Shown piece after piece: positions 29,692 to 37,525 of a stretch of DNA of 64,000 nucleotides. This stretch comes from Bradyrhizobium sp. Ash2021 (GTDB lineage Bacteria; Pseudomonadota; Alphaproteobacteria; Rhizobiales; Xanthobacteraceae), in NCBI RefSeq assembly GCF_031202265.1, contig NZ_CP100604.1, positions 6,058,501-6,122,500 of the forward strand. The letters are read 5' to 3'. The stretch's first letter is position 1, and each line of letters starts with the position of its first letter. A model generated the notes under the pieces. That model saw only the letters and a program-made list of their open reading frames with translations. It was not told the DNA's origin and did no database searches. A program made the translations under genes and the position numbers.

Positions 29692-30075
29692 ATGATAATC
29701 AAGCGAGCTGATCACATTGCCGACAATCGGCGGCAGACCCTCATGGCGGCAGGCGGCCTTCTTGGGGCCCTCGCGGCTTCGTCGTGTTGCATCTTGCCCC
29801 TCGCCCTGTTCGGTCTTGGGGTGAGCGGAGCATGGATCGGGAACTTCACTCGGCTTGCCTCCTATCAGCCGTACTTCCTCACCGCGACGCTCGCGTTCCT
29901 CGGGTACGGCTATTGGCTGATCTACAGATCCTCAACGCGCGCCTGCGCCGATGGCGAGGCCTGCGCGCGCCCGTTGCCAAATCGCCTCGTCAAAACGGGC
30001 CTCATCCTCGCAACCATTCTCGTCGTCGCCGCGGTCGCCGTCGACTTCATCGCGCCACTCTTTTTCAACTCGTAA
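29692..30075 (+). CDS. merT: MerT, mercuric ion transporter
   Basis: 127 residues with three TM helices. The C32-C33 pair in TM1 (SSCCILPL) and the second pair C85/C91 on the cytoplasmic loop (ACADGEACA) are those that relay Hg(II) from MerP into the cell. Start very close to the MerR-type promoter. First gene of the mer operon here. With no intact reductase beside it, imported mercury must be handled elsewhere, or the operon is compromised. Confidence 0.9.
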   Translation: MIIKRADHIADNRRQTLMAAGGLLGALAASSCCILPLALFGLGVSGAWIGNFTRLASYQPYFLTATLAFLGYGYWLIYRSSTRACADGEACARPLPNRLVKTGLILATILVVAAVAVDFIAPLFFNS

Positions 30076-30089
30076 CCGGAGACTTCCCA

Positions 30090-30374
30090 ATGAACAAGAT
30101 CCTCGCCCTTGCGGCCTTTGCCGTCACCATCATCGCCTCGCCAGCGGCGATGGCCGCCGATAAAACGATCACCTTGGCCGTGAACAATATGGATTGCGCG
30201 GCCTGCCCCTCCATCGTCAAAGGTAGCCTGGAAGCCGTGCCCGGCGTTGCCAAGGTTGCGGTGTCCTTCAAGGACAAGACAGCAACGATCATCTATGACG
30301 ACGCCAAAGCCGATGTGAACCAACTGACATCGGCAACCACCAAAGCGGGCTATCCGTCCGCACCCAAGAGTTAA
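30090..30374 (+). CDS. merP: MerP, periplasmic mercuric ion-binding protein
   Basis: 94 residues with a signal peptide (1-22, ending AMAA) and a heavy-metal-associated domain with C36-x-x-C39 in NMDCAACP. MerP binds Hg(II) in the periplasm and hands it to MerT. It starts 14 bases after merT. Confidence 0.92.
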   Translation: MNKILALAAFAVTIIASPAAMAADKTITLAVNNMDCAACPSIVKGSLEAVPGVAKVAVSFKDKTATIIYDDAKADVNQLTSATTKAGYPSAPKS

Positions 30375-30378
30375 TCCG

Positions 30379-30603
30379 ATGCTTCTTCAATCGACCATCA
30401 CTTGTCCGCACTGCGCCGTCGCGAAAACGGAGATCATGCCGACCGATGCCTGTCAGTTCTTCTATGAATGCACCGGCTGCGGTACAAAGCTAAAGCCCAA
30501 GTCGGGCGATTGTTGCGTGTTCTGCTCCTACGGCTCGGTGCGGTGTCCGCCGATTCAGGCGGTCCGCGCCGGCGAACCGGGTGCCACCGCCTGCTGTGCG
30601 TAA
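30379..30603 (+). CDS. GDCCVxC-domain protein of mer operons
   Basis: 74 residues with ten cysteines: TCPHC, ECTGCG, the GDCCVFCSYGS block near residue 49, RCPP and a C-terminal CC. Members of this family occur in mer and related metal operons and sometimes contain selenocysteine in the GDCC motif. Here all positions are Cys codons. Likely a cytoplasmic thiol-rich metal carrier. It starts five bases after merP. Confidence 0.88.
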   Translation: MLLQSTITCPHCAVAKTEIMPTDACQFFYECTGCGTKLKPKSGDCCVFCSYGSVRCPPIQAVRAGEPGATACCA

Positions 30604-30609
30604 AAGGCG

Positions 30610-30981
30610 ATGACCAACGCGCCGATCCAAACCTCGCGTGACTGGCTTGGCAGCGCGCACACCAGCTTGCTGGCGTGGTGGATGCCTAAAGCAGCCATTC
30701 TTGCCGGTTTGTTTGTCCCTGTATCTTTTCGCGCCGTGATCTGGATCATCGCCCTCATCTGGATGGGCACTGCGTGCATGCTGAATGCGGGGCGGTGTAA
30801 TCGCACGCACTGCCGCTACACAGGACCTTACTATCTTGCGATGATCGTGCCAGTGATGGCGCTCGGTGCGGGGCTCATCACCGTTGGCATAGTTGGATGG
30901 GTTTGGTTGGGCGTGATCATACTCGGCGGAAGCGGGTTCATATGGTGGGCCACAGAGCGAAAATGGGGGAAATTCTCCTAG
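30610..30981 (+). CDS. Small membrane protein of the mer operon, unknown function
   Basis: 123 residues with about four hydrophobic helices and a CMLNAGRCNRTHCRYTGPYYL segment near the middle, whose three cysteines and histidine could bind metal. It lies six bases after the GDCCVxC gene, so it is the last gene of the mer transcript. Similar proteins are known beside mer genes but have no assigned reaction. Confidence 0.8.
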   Translation: MTNAPIQTSRDWLGSAHTSLLAWWMPKAAILAGLFVPVSFRAVIWIIALIWMGTACMLNAGRCNRTHCRYTGPYYLAMIVPVMALGAGLITVGIVGWVWLGVIILGGSGFIWWATERKWGKFS

Positions 30982-31049
30982 TGTGAGAGCCGGACGCAGC
31001 TCACTGCGCGAGGTCCGTTAATGTGGGTCAAACCCAGAAAAGCTCAATG

Positions 31050-31236
31050 CGAAGCGCGGTAGGGACGGTCATTGCTGACCGCCCCCCGCCCAAATCCGTG
31101 CAGGCGGAATTCCCGCACACGGCTCCTACCTTGGGTGTATGACGGCGAAACGCTGGTCAGGATACGGGTGAAGGATACGCGGTTGAGGGAGCCAGTCGGC
31201 GGCGAGCCCGTGCATTCGCTGCCACGAGAAGCGTCG
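31050..31236 (-). mobile_element. 3' end of a group II intron (RT C-terminus plus domains V-VI)
   Basis: On the minus strand 31236-31126 encodes the tail typical of group II intron maturases (ADWLPQPRILHPYP...RFAVIHPR, stop). It is followed at about 31125-31091 by a domain-V-like hairpin (GAGCCGTGTGCGG ... CCGC-CT-GCACGG, with a two-base bulge and AGC triad) and at about 31085-31050 by a domain-VI-like stem. The rest of the intron is missing, and the 5' boundary abuts the peroxidase remnant at 31237. Confidence 0.7.
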
Positions 31237-31417
31237 GTGTAAGGGTTGTCTTTCGGAAAAGGGATCGACGATGGCGAACGTATTTCTGTTTCAGCGCCTC
31301 GATCTGCGCGGTTTCGGCAGCCCCGACGCCCTGACTTGCCAGCAGGCTCACGAGCAAAATCAGGGCGACATTTCGAACCCTCAGGCGAATTTGTAACAAC
31401 CGATCCATATCTCTCAC
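31237..31417 (-). pseudogene. N-terminal remnant of a MauG/cytochrome c peroxidase gene
   Basis: From ATG 31408 (or 31417) a signal peptide ending GVGAAE is followed by IEALKQKY. After a one-base frameshift, PSSIPFPKDNPYTD continues, the conserved start of di-heme cytochrome c peroxidases. Sense stops at the fusion to the group II intron remnant at 31236. No heme-binding CxxCH remains, so it is non-functional. Confidence 0.65.
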
Positions 31418-31615
31418 CGCGATTTCTTTCCATCGCGAGCGACTACTGAGTATGCGAGTAAATAGTCTGATAATTTTAACTCGATCGATCTAATACAATA
31501 AAAAAATGGATCGCTATTGCAAATGATTCGCCGCAAGCGACCGTTCGTGGCATGCGCGCCGATCACCAATTTTGATTAGCGCGCCTACGTTGCCGCCAAG
31601 CATGCCTATCGTTTC

Positions 31616-32194
31616 TCAGATCTTGTCGCGATAGAGTGCCGCCAGCGATTTCAGGGCGCGATGCAGCGCCACGCGAACGGCTCCCTCGGACATGCCGAGG
31701 CGCTTCGCTGTTTGCGCTACACTCTCGCCCTGGACTGAAACGGACATCACAATGGATCGCTGGACATCTTTCAGGCTTGCGAGCATCCGCCGAACGCTAT
31801 GACTTTCCGAATCCGCCTCCGGGTCGGTTGAAGCCAGCGTCTCGATAACGCTCTCGATGGGAATATCGATTCTCCGCCCGCGGCTGCGGAAGGCATCGAT
31901 CACCTTGTTCCGAACGATCGCCGCCAGCCAGGGTCCGATCGGACGCGATTGATCCCAAGTGCCGCGTTTGAGGTGCATCGCCAATAGGACATTCTGGACG
32001 ATGTCCTCAACTTCGGATCGCGAAATTCCGAGCTGCGAACAACGCTTCGCCGCGGTTCCCCGAAGGAATGGCGTGACCGATTCGAGAAATTGCCGGTAAG
32101 CGGAAGCGTCCCCGCCAATCGCCGCGCGCATCCATGCCGCCCATCGCTCCTCGCGCGAACCAGATTCCACGCGTGTTTCTTTCCGGCGGTGCAT
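31616..32194 (-). CDS. ECF sigma factor (SigF-like, partner of NrsF)
   Basis: 192 residues from ATG 32194. The frame is open to 32599, and the AAGGAG before this ATG is too close, so a slightly earlier non-ATG start is possible. Region 2 (SEVEDIVQNVLLAMH, PWLAAIVRNKVIDAFR) and region 4 (GESVAQTAKRLGMSEGAVRVALHRAL) are clear. ECF factors of this group are held by the NrsF membrane anti-sigma, whose gene lies upstream beyond an IS256 scar. It probably drives the GTAAC-16-CGAA promoters in this window. Confidence 0.88.
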   Translation of the reverse strand: MHRRKETRVESGSREERWAAWMRAAIGGDASAYRQFLESVTPFLRGTAAKRCSQLGISRSEVEDIVQNVLLAMHLKRGTWDQSRPIGPWLAAIVRNKVIDAFRSRGRRIDIPIESVIETLASTDPEADSESHSVRRMLASLKDVQRSIVMSVSVQGESVAQTAKRLGMSEGAVRVALHRALKSLAALYRDKI

Positions 32195-32222
32195 CTCCTT
32201 CTTCAGTATGTGCGCGCGTCGA

Positions 32223-32248
32223 TCAGTCAAGTCCTGGCATGAGGTTAC
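32223..32248 (-). promoter_or_regulatory. Possible autoregulatory ECF promoter of the sigma gene
   Basis: On the minus strand GTAACC (32248-32243), 16 bases, then CTGA (32226-32223) in place of CGAA, 28 bases before the sigma start. The -35 is perfect for the pattern and the -10 is off by two, so this is tentative. Confidence 0.35.
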
Positions 32249-32353
32249 CGATCGAAGAAACCGCCGATGCGTCCAAAACTTCCAAATCAAACTCCCTTGA
32301 TCATATCCAAATTCCGTCCTGTCGGGAACTGCCGTCGGCCAGCCTGCACAATT

Positions 32354-32369
32354 TAGACCGTACGCTCTA
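32354..32369. promoter_or_regulatory. TetR-type palindrome TAGAnCGTACGnTCTA
   Basis: TAGACCGTACGCTCTA, the same 16-bp palindrome type as at 5225-5240, in the leader of the sigma gene. No TetR gene is close, so it may be a relic of a former neighbour. Confidence 0.4.
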
Positions 32370-32577
32370 GAAAGCAAGATCGCGCGGCCAACAGCGGAAG
32401 TTCCTCGTAACCGTCTCGCGGACGCACGAGGTTCCCTTGCGAATTGGCGGCGCCTTACTGTTGCTCGGCGTAACACTTCGGGCTCAGAAAACGAAAGGGG
32501 ATAATAGGGTACTGCAGAACTCCAACCTGCATCTCGCAGGTTGCAAGCGGCAGAGATTGAAGAACTGATGTGAAGAC

Positions 32578-33054
32578 GGCGCGGTACTTGAGCCGCCATT
32601 TGCGGATGAAGGCCTTGTGGCGGGCCTCGATCTCTTCGCAGGTTGTCGCGTAGATCATGTCGCTGTAGTCGGCGGTGATCTCCTCATGCAGGGGCTCGGG
32701 GGCGTGCGCCAGCAATTCCTGTGCTTGTGCACCGTGCAGCGCTGGACCGGCACGCCGTCCCACACGGCGGCGATGGCCTTATCGAGGCCCGGCGCCCCGT
32801 CGACGATGAGGAACTGGGGCTGCGGCAGCCCGCGCCGGACGAGATCGTCGAGCACACTGCGCCAGGTCTCGGAGCTCTCGCCGCCCATACTCTTGATCGC
32901 CAGCAGCACTTTCTGCCCATCCGCGCGCACGCCGATGACGACCAACAGCGAGACGGAGGTGGCCTTGCGGTCGAGCCGGACGCGAACGACGGTGCCGTCG
33001 CGGATCAGGCGCACGATCCGCTCCTCCGCGAGCGAGTCACGCGCTTCACGCAGA
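32578..33054 (-). mobile_element. IS256-family transposase remnant
   Basis: Central part of an IS256-type (mutator) transposase: DGTVVRVRLDRKATS, a DDLVRRGLP segment, IVDGAPGLDKA with a catalytic Asp, and VQRCTVHKHRN. A one-base frameshift near 32725 moves to LLAHAPEPLHEEI and AFIRKWRLK. Both ends and the terminal repeats are missing. It begins immediately after the NrsF stop codon and separates the anti-sigma and sigma genes. Confidence 0.85.
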
Positions 33055-33696
33055 TCACCACCGAAATAGTCGGGCCAGGATCGAACGGCCGAAAAGTGTC
33101 ACGATACCGCACCCGACTGAGTACCAGACCGCGATGTAGAGCGCATCATCGGATGGACACGCGAAAACAAAGACGAAAGCTCCCCACGCTGCAGATCCAA
33201 GCGCCGCGGCCAGCGAAGTTCCGAACCGATCCGTCGGAGCGCCCCGTCGAATGAGAACTCCAAGCGCAACGACGGAGGGCACGGAAAGCACCACCATTTT
33301 CCACGTGCACTGAATACCCATTTCCCAATCGAGTCGCTTCAACAACTCACCGAAGCCGTCATGGATCGAATCGACAAGCCACCCCGTGGCGAAGACGGCT
33401 GCGATACACATCGCTAGCCATCGCAGACCTGCGCGTGGAGATCGGGTGGGGTAGGCCGACAACAGGGCGACGGTCGCGCTTGAAACAGCAACTACCCCCA
33501 TGCTCGCCATCTTCCACCAGAACGATGGCATGTGCATCGCGTGATGCATGTCAGGCCGCATCAGCCCAGCCCCAAAAAAAGCAGCAAGCTCAACAACGGC
33601 CACGACGCACAGAACGATGGCATCGCGGAGTGCGCTTCGGGGCCGCACAGGCTTCAGATCACGAGACAGTGCCTCGACGAGTGCTTCAGTTCGCAT
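33055..33696 (-). CDS. NrsF-family membrane anti-sigma factor (DUF1109)
   Basis: 213 residues from ATG 33696 (MRTEALVEALSRDL). Six TM helices. The two conserved cysteine motifs of the family are present: GIQCTWKM (about 145) and FACPSDD-ALYIAVWY (about 185). In Caulobacter NrsF holds SigF at the membrane, and its cysteines are needed for release by heavy metal or oxidant. The C-terminal end FRW is normal even though an IS256 remnant abuts the stop. Partner of the sigma gene at 31616. Confidence 0.88.
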   Translation of the reverse strand: MRTEALVEALSRDLKPVRPRSALRDAIVLCVVAVVELAAFFGAGLMRPDMHHAMHMPSFWWKMASMGVVAVSSATVALLSAYPTRSPRAGLRWLAMCIAAVFATGWLVDSIHDGFGELLKRLDWEMGIQCTWKMVVLSVPSVVALGVLIRRGAPTDRFGTSLAAALGSAAWGAFVFVFACPSDDALYIAVWYSVGCGIVTLFGRSILARLFRW

Positions 33697-34190
33697 CGTT
33701 GTTCCCTGGGGCCGTAGCGACAAGTCGCCGAAGGCCGCGCCGGATATTGACCTTGACCAACAGTTCTGACCGGTCGGTCGCTCTTGCAGCGCTTTCGACG
33801 CCAATAACCCTGGATGGAGACCAACCTCGCCGTTTGAAGAACACCAAACCGGCCATAGCTACTTCACCACGGCCGGGAAGCCCAATAGAATCCAGGTACC
33901 CAACCATGTCCGTCCTCAATCCCCTAGATCGAGCAGCCGGATGCTCCAGCGCACGACCGCGCTGAAACTGTCCGGCTTCTTGAGGTAATTCGTCGGCACA
34001 GGCCGCTTTGTTACAGACGGCGGCATCGGCTTGGGTCGAAATCGACCTCGAGCGGAGACCAAAGCCACGACACGCCTCTTCTCGCCGTATAGGGCCTCGG
34101 CGCGACTGCACGGCAGCCATCGTCAGCGCCGCCAAATGTATGTCGATTTCGCTTCAGTTTGCCGCCGGAGCCCGTTGCGACGGCATCACG
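33697..34190. other. About 500 bases without a supported gene
   Basis: Minus-strand frames run through the region (one contains MVGYLDSIGLPGRGE near 33900) but no domain, RBS or consistent coding pattern could be recognised. It may be decayed coding DNA. It must hold the NrsF promoter at its left end. Confidence 0.35.
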
Positions 34191-34284
34191 TCATCACGGC
34201 CGTCGCCGCACCAACGAGCAGAACGAGACCCAGGAGAGGAAACCAGCCTGGTGCAGCCGAGATATAGCCGAATAGCAGTCTCAC
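34191..34284 (-). CDS. Possible 30-residue single-TM peptide
   Basis: GTG at 34284 overlaps the TGA of the upstream minus-strand fragment (GTGA) and reads about 30 codons ending in a hydrophobic helix (FPLLGLVLLVGAATAVM) and TGA at 34191-34193. Coupling to the preceding frame and the TM pattern argue for a real small gene. There is no other evidence. Confidence 0.3.
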
Positions 34285-34460
34285 GCCCCGGCGACAGAGC
34301 CGCCGGAAGTTTCCACCGGCCCAAAGACCTCCATCGGACAGTCGCTGCAGCTACGGTCGTCGCAAAAGCGACATGTCGTAAGTACGGTGAGCGCGTCGCT
34401 CGGCAGCGTAGCGGCAATTGTCTCGGCGATGCGTTCAAGCGCTGGCAAATCTTCTGGCGC
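34281..34460 (-). pseudogene. C-terminal fragment of an unidentified Cys-rich protein
   Basis: About 60 residues (LPALERIAETIAATL, then CRFCDDRSCSDCPME) ending at a TGA. The frame loses sense exactly at 34461, where the 633-bp duplicated block begins. The five-cysteine cluster resembles C-terminal metal clusters of some regulators, but the family is not recognised. It was probably cut by arrival of the duplicate. Confidence 0.4.
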
Positions 34461-34662
34461 CAAGTTCGCGGCGGCCGTGACCCGCAAACGGGGGCACGTC
34501 AATGACGAAGCGCTGGAGAACGTCCGGGCAGCCGGCTACAGCGATGCAGAACTCGTCGAGATCGTGCTGCACGTCGCCCTGAACACGTTGACGAACTACG
34601 TCAACGAAGTCGCCAAGACTGATGTCGACTTCCCGGTGGTTCACGCTCGCCAGGCCGCCTGA
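34461..34662 (+). pseudogene. AhpD-like 3' fragment (duplicated)
   Basis: Encodes the last 66 residues of a carboxymuconolactone decarboxylase/AhpD protein (KFAAAVTRKRGHV to ARQAA). The CxxC active site lies before the break, so the fragment cannot be a peroxidase. A fused start at 34387 could give a 91-residue chimera. Confidence 0.75.
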
Positions 34663-34693
34663 TCCGTTCACCGATCCGTGAGCGGCACACGGT

Positions 34694-34719
34694 GTAACGA
34701 AAAGCTGCAATCAACCGAA
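34694..34719 (+). promoter_or_regulatory. Putative ECF (sigma-F-type) promoter of bufA1 copy 1
   Basis: GTAACG, 16 bases, CGAA, ending 52 bases before the precursor ATG. Identical in copy 2. Confidence 0.65.
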
Positions 34720-34771
34720 GAATCGTCGTGCCGCCAAATCGGCGCGCAAAAACCAACATGGAGTATGCTTG

Positions 34772-35077
34772 ATGTCCGCAAAGTCCGCTATCAGCTCACT
34801 GATCCTCGCCGGCGCTGTTTCCAGCGCACTCGCCACGATCGCCGTCGCCGCACCGCTGACCAAGGCCGAAGAGCAGGCTGCCCTCGCCGCCCACAAGGTG
34901 AAATGCTACGGCATCACCCTGAAGGGTCAGAATGATTGTGCCGCCGGCCCCGGCACCACCTGCCAGGGCACCTCCACGGCGGATTTCCAGGGCAACGCCT
35001 GGAAATTGGTCCAGGGCGGGACCTGCGAGTCGATCGTCCTCCCGAACGGCAAGCATGGCTCGCTGAACCCGATCTGA
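34772..35077 (+). CDS. bufA1: BufA1-type bufferin precursor (DUF2282), copy 1
   Basis: 101 residues from ATG 34772 with GGAG nine bases upstream. Sec signal peptide 1-27 (ending VAA), then a mature part with exactly four cysteines: C45 (VKCYG), C56 (NDCAAGPG), C64 (TTCQGT) and C85 (GGTCES). This is the DUF2282 pattern of bufferins, exported peptides whose cysteines are oxidatively modified by the MNIO enzyme BufB and which bind copper. It differs from copy 2 at one residue (T49 versus A49). It has no bufB beside it and would rely on the enzyme at 37947. Confidence 0.88.
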   Translation: MSAKSAISSLILAGAVSSALATIAVAAPLTKAEEQAALAAHKVKCYGITLKGQNDCAAGPGTTCQGTSTADFQGNAWKLVQGGTCESIVLPNGKHGSLNPI

Positions 35078-35346
35078 TCCCCACACTGCTGCATTGCCTT
35101 GCGAGAGTCCGATGAAGCGCCCTGATGCGTAGCCTATTGTGTCGGCAATACGGCGCATATCACCCACGTTTGGCTTGGTATCCTGCGCTTTATTGAGCGC
35201 GTAAAATTGTTACCCAACAGGTCAGGAACTCACCCGCGCTGTGGCCGACAGGTGACAACATTTCATCCAAAACTCGTCTATCTACCCGCCATGGAGGGAG
35301 CCGACACGCGGCGCCTCTAAAAATGATCTCTTGGAGAAAAAGACTG

Positions 35347-36072
35347 ATGAAAACGTTTCTACTCGGTACTGTGGCCCTCGTCGCTCTCGGCGCGACCGTG
35401 CCAGCACTCGCAGCCGATCTTGACCCTCGCATCCACACCAAGGCTCCGGCTTATGCCGCGCCGATCTACAATTGGACCGGCTTCTACTTCGGCGGTCATA
35501 TCGGCGGCGCGTTCAGCGGCAACAATGACTTCAACGGCCTTGTCTCCAGCGACAACAATAACGTCCAATTCCTCGGCGGTGTGCAGGTTGGCGCCGACTA
35601 CCAGTTCGCTCCGAACTGGGTGTTCGGTATCGAAGGCCAGTACAGCTGGCTTGCCAGCAACAATAGCAGCGCGATATTCCCCGGCGGCTTCGCTTTCACA
35701 AACGACCAGCGCGCGATTGCCTCCGTAACGGGGCGCATCGGCTACACCTGGGGGCCGGCGCTGCTGTACGCCAAGGGAGGTTATGCCTACGCCGACAACC
35801 GCGAAACCCTGGCGTCCGCCGGCGTTCCGGTCGGCTTCGCGCTCGATCGCGACCATCGCAATGGCTTCACTGTCGGCGCTGGCTTGGAATACATGCTCGC
35901 CCAGAACTGGTCGGCCAAGGTCGAGTACCAGTTTTATGACTTCGACAGCAGCCGGTTCACCACCCCGGTCGCGCTTGTCCCGTTCGGCTCCTTCCGCAAC
36001 GAGGAGCATACTGTGAAGGCCGGCCTGAACTATCGCTTCAACTGGGACGGCCCGCTGGTCGCGAAGTATTGA
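35347..36072 (+). CDS. Outer-membrane beta-barrel protein (Omp25/RopB type)
   Basis: 241 residues from ATG 35347 with GGAG upstream. Signal peptide 1-22 (ending LAA), then the WTGFYFGGHIGGAF start typical of rhizobial Omp25/Omp31 porins, eight amphipathic strands (AGLEYMLAQNWSAKVEYQF near 190) and a C-terminal half-strand GLNYRFNWDGPLVAKY. It stabilises the outer membrane. It is followed by a strong terminator. It seems independent of the flanking bufferin genes. Confidence 0.92.
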   Translation: MKTFLLGTVALVALGATVPALAADLDPRIHTKAPAYAAPIYNWTGFYFGGHIGGAFSGNNDFNGLVSSDNNNVQFLGGVQVGADYQFAPNWVFGIEGQYSWLASNNSSAIFPGGFAFTNDQRAIASVTGRIGYTWGPALLYAKGGYAYADNRETLASAGVPVGFALDRDHRNGFTVGAGLEYMLAQNWSAKVEYQFYDFDSSRFTTPVALVPFGSFRNEEHTVKAGLNYRFNWDGPLVAKY

Positions 36073-36096
36073 TCCGCGCCTGATCGAAGACTCATC

Positions 36097-36138
36097 CGAA
36101 AAGCCGGCAAGCGGAATACCCGCTTGCCGGCTTTTTTG
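36097..36138 (+). terminator. Rho-independent terminator of the outer-membrane protein gene
   Basis: AAAAGCCGGCAAGCGG, a four-base loop, CCGCTTGCCGGCTTTTTT: a stem of about 14 bp followed by six T, 25 bases after the stop codon. Confidence 0.9.
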
Positions 36139-36943
36139 TTTCAACATTGAGGTTATCGGCGAGCGCCCGTTCAAAAAGGCCGCGTTAAAGACCAAGGTCG
36201 CTCAAACAGGGATAAATCCGCAGGGCGAGGCCTCGACCGGTCCACAGGAATTTGCGCTCGCCTTCACGGATCGACAGGCGGTTGATGGCGTGAGGGCGCG
36301 CTGCGTTTCGCGCACGATCCATCGGGAGGATCAAACGCGCGGCACGCGCCCTCAAACCAATATTCAGAAACGGTAGATCAGGGAGGACTGGATGCGCGTC
36401 TGGTTGCCTCCATCCGCTCCAATTGCTGCGACGATTGTGCGTTGGCCGTTCCGGCGATGAAGGCCGCAAGCGGAAGCTGAGAAGCAGCCAGCATTAGCCG
36501 GCGCGTGTGGATTTTGAAAACATCCCCCCCCCCCGAGAATTCGCTTGCCCTTGAGCATTTTGGCGGTGCAGCATCTCGGCTTCTGTATTCGCCCTTTGTG
36601 CCACGGACGGAGCTTCTCCGATTGAACCTTAGGATCGGGGAACTCGCCAGCGTGGGCCACCGTCGCGGTACTGAGAGCGGTGGCATTAGGCATTTTATTC
36701 CTCATAACGACGCCTCCCAAAGTGGGGGTCCTTGGATCGGACCCTTCCCGGCAAACGGCTCACGACGAGTCGAAAATCTCCGGGTCACTTTTTCGGGAGC
36801 TAAACAGTCGCTCGCTACCTTAAGCCAAACTGAAGGTCATACGGCTTTCTCTCTGACTCACTATAAAAGCGGCAGTATCCAAAATCGCATCAAGCGCACG
36901 CGCTCGCCGTGATATTTCGACGAACTGCGGGGCTCTCTAGACA
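36139..36943. other. 800 bases of decayed DNA with no intact gene
   Basis: Minus-strand traces: a signal-peptide-like stretch ending ANAQ near 36430-36510, a possible barrel end (LIYRF, stop 36364) in another frame, and an eleven-C run at 36524-36534 between them. None makes a complete gene. A promoter for the downstream AhpD gene is expected at the right end but not identified. Confidence 0.4.
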
Positions 36944-37494
36944 ATGTCGCGTATCGCCATTCCCGCCTCCATCCAAGCCACGCCCGCCGCTTCTCATGCG
37001 TTCCTCGAAGCGGTGAGCAAGCAGCTCGGAAGCGTTCCGAATCTTTTTCGCCTCGTCTCCAGCAGCCCGGCCTCGATCGAAGGCTTTCTCTGCCTCTTCG
37101 GAGGTTGGGGAAGGGCAGCCTGCCGGCACCGACTCGCGAGCGGATCGCTCTTGCCGTCGCCCAGATCAACGGGTGCGACTACTGCCTCTCGGCTCATACC
37201 TATCTGGGGAAGAACCTCGCGAAGCTCGATGACGCTGAGATCACGGCGAACCGGAACGGCGCCTCGAACGATCCTAAGGCTGACGCCGCCGTCAAGTTCG
37301 CGGCGGCCGTGACCCGCAAACGGGGGCACGTCAATGACGAAGCGCTGCAGAACGTCCGGGCAGCCGGCTACAGCGATGCAGAACTCGTCGAGATCGTGCT
37401 GCACGTCGCCCTGAACACGTTGACGAACTACGTCAACGAAGTCGCCAAGACGGATGTCGACTTCCCGGTGGTTCACGCTCGCCAGGCCGCCTGA
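36944..37494 (+). pseudogene. AhpD-like peroxidase/carboxymuconolactone decarboxylase gene with a frameshift
   Basis: ATG 36944 opens a normal start (MSRIAIPASIQ, SVPNLFRLVSSSP). Near 37100, in GGAGGTTGGGGAAGG, the frame changes and continues with LPAPTRERIALAV, the CDYC active-site pair near residue 70 and SAHTYLGKNLA to ARQAA. Corrected it would be about 183 residues, the usual size. AhpD-like proteins reduce peroxides through the CxxC. It heads the bufferin operon, 109 bases before the precursor. The shift may be a sequencing error. Confidence 0.75.
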
Positions 37495-37525
37495 TCCGTA
37501 CACCGATCCGTGAGCGGCACACGGT

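Larger units (their letters stand above)
34461..35093. repeat. Direct repeat, copy 1 (633 bp), with 37293-37925
   Basis: Matches copy 2 without gaps at a constant offset of 2832 bases. I count five substitutions, about 99% identity. It carries the 3' part of an AhpD-like gene, the ECF-type promoter and a complete bufferin precursor gene. Both ends are abrupt. The left end truncates a minus-strand gene, so this copy is likely the newcomer. No IS or terminal repeat is visible at the edges. Confidence 0.92.

Noticed and set aside
32415..32440. GTAACC on the plus strand as another sigma-F-type promoter
   Set aside because: Sixteen bases downstream reads AGGT and not CGAA, and no plus-strand gene follows.
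33686..34135. Minus-strand frame with MVGYLDSIG segment
   Set aside because: No family match by eye, and the composition changes along its length. Kept only as a note in the gene-free region.
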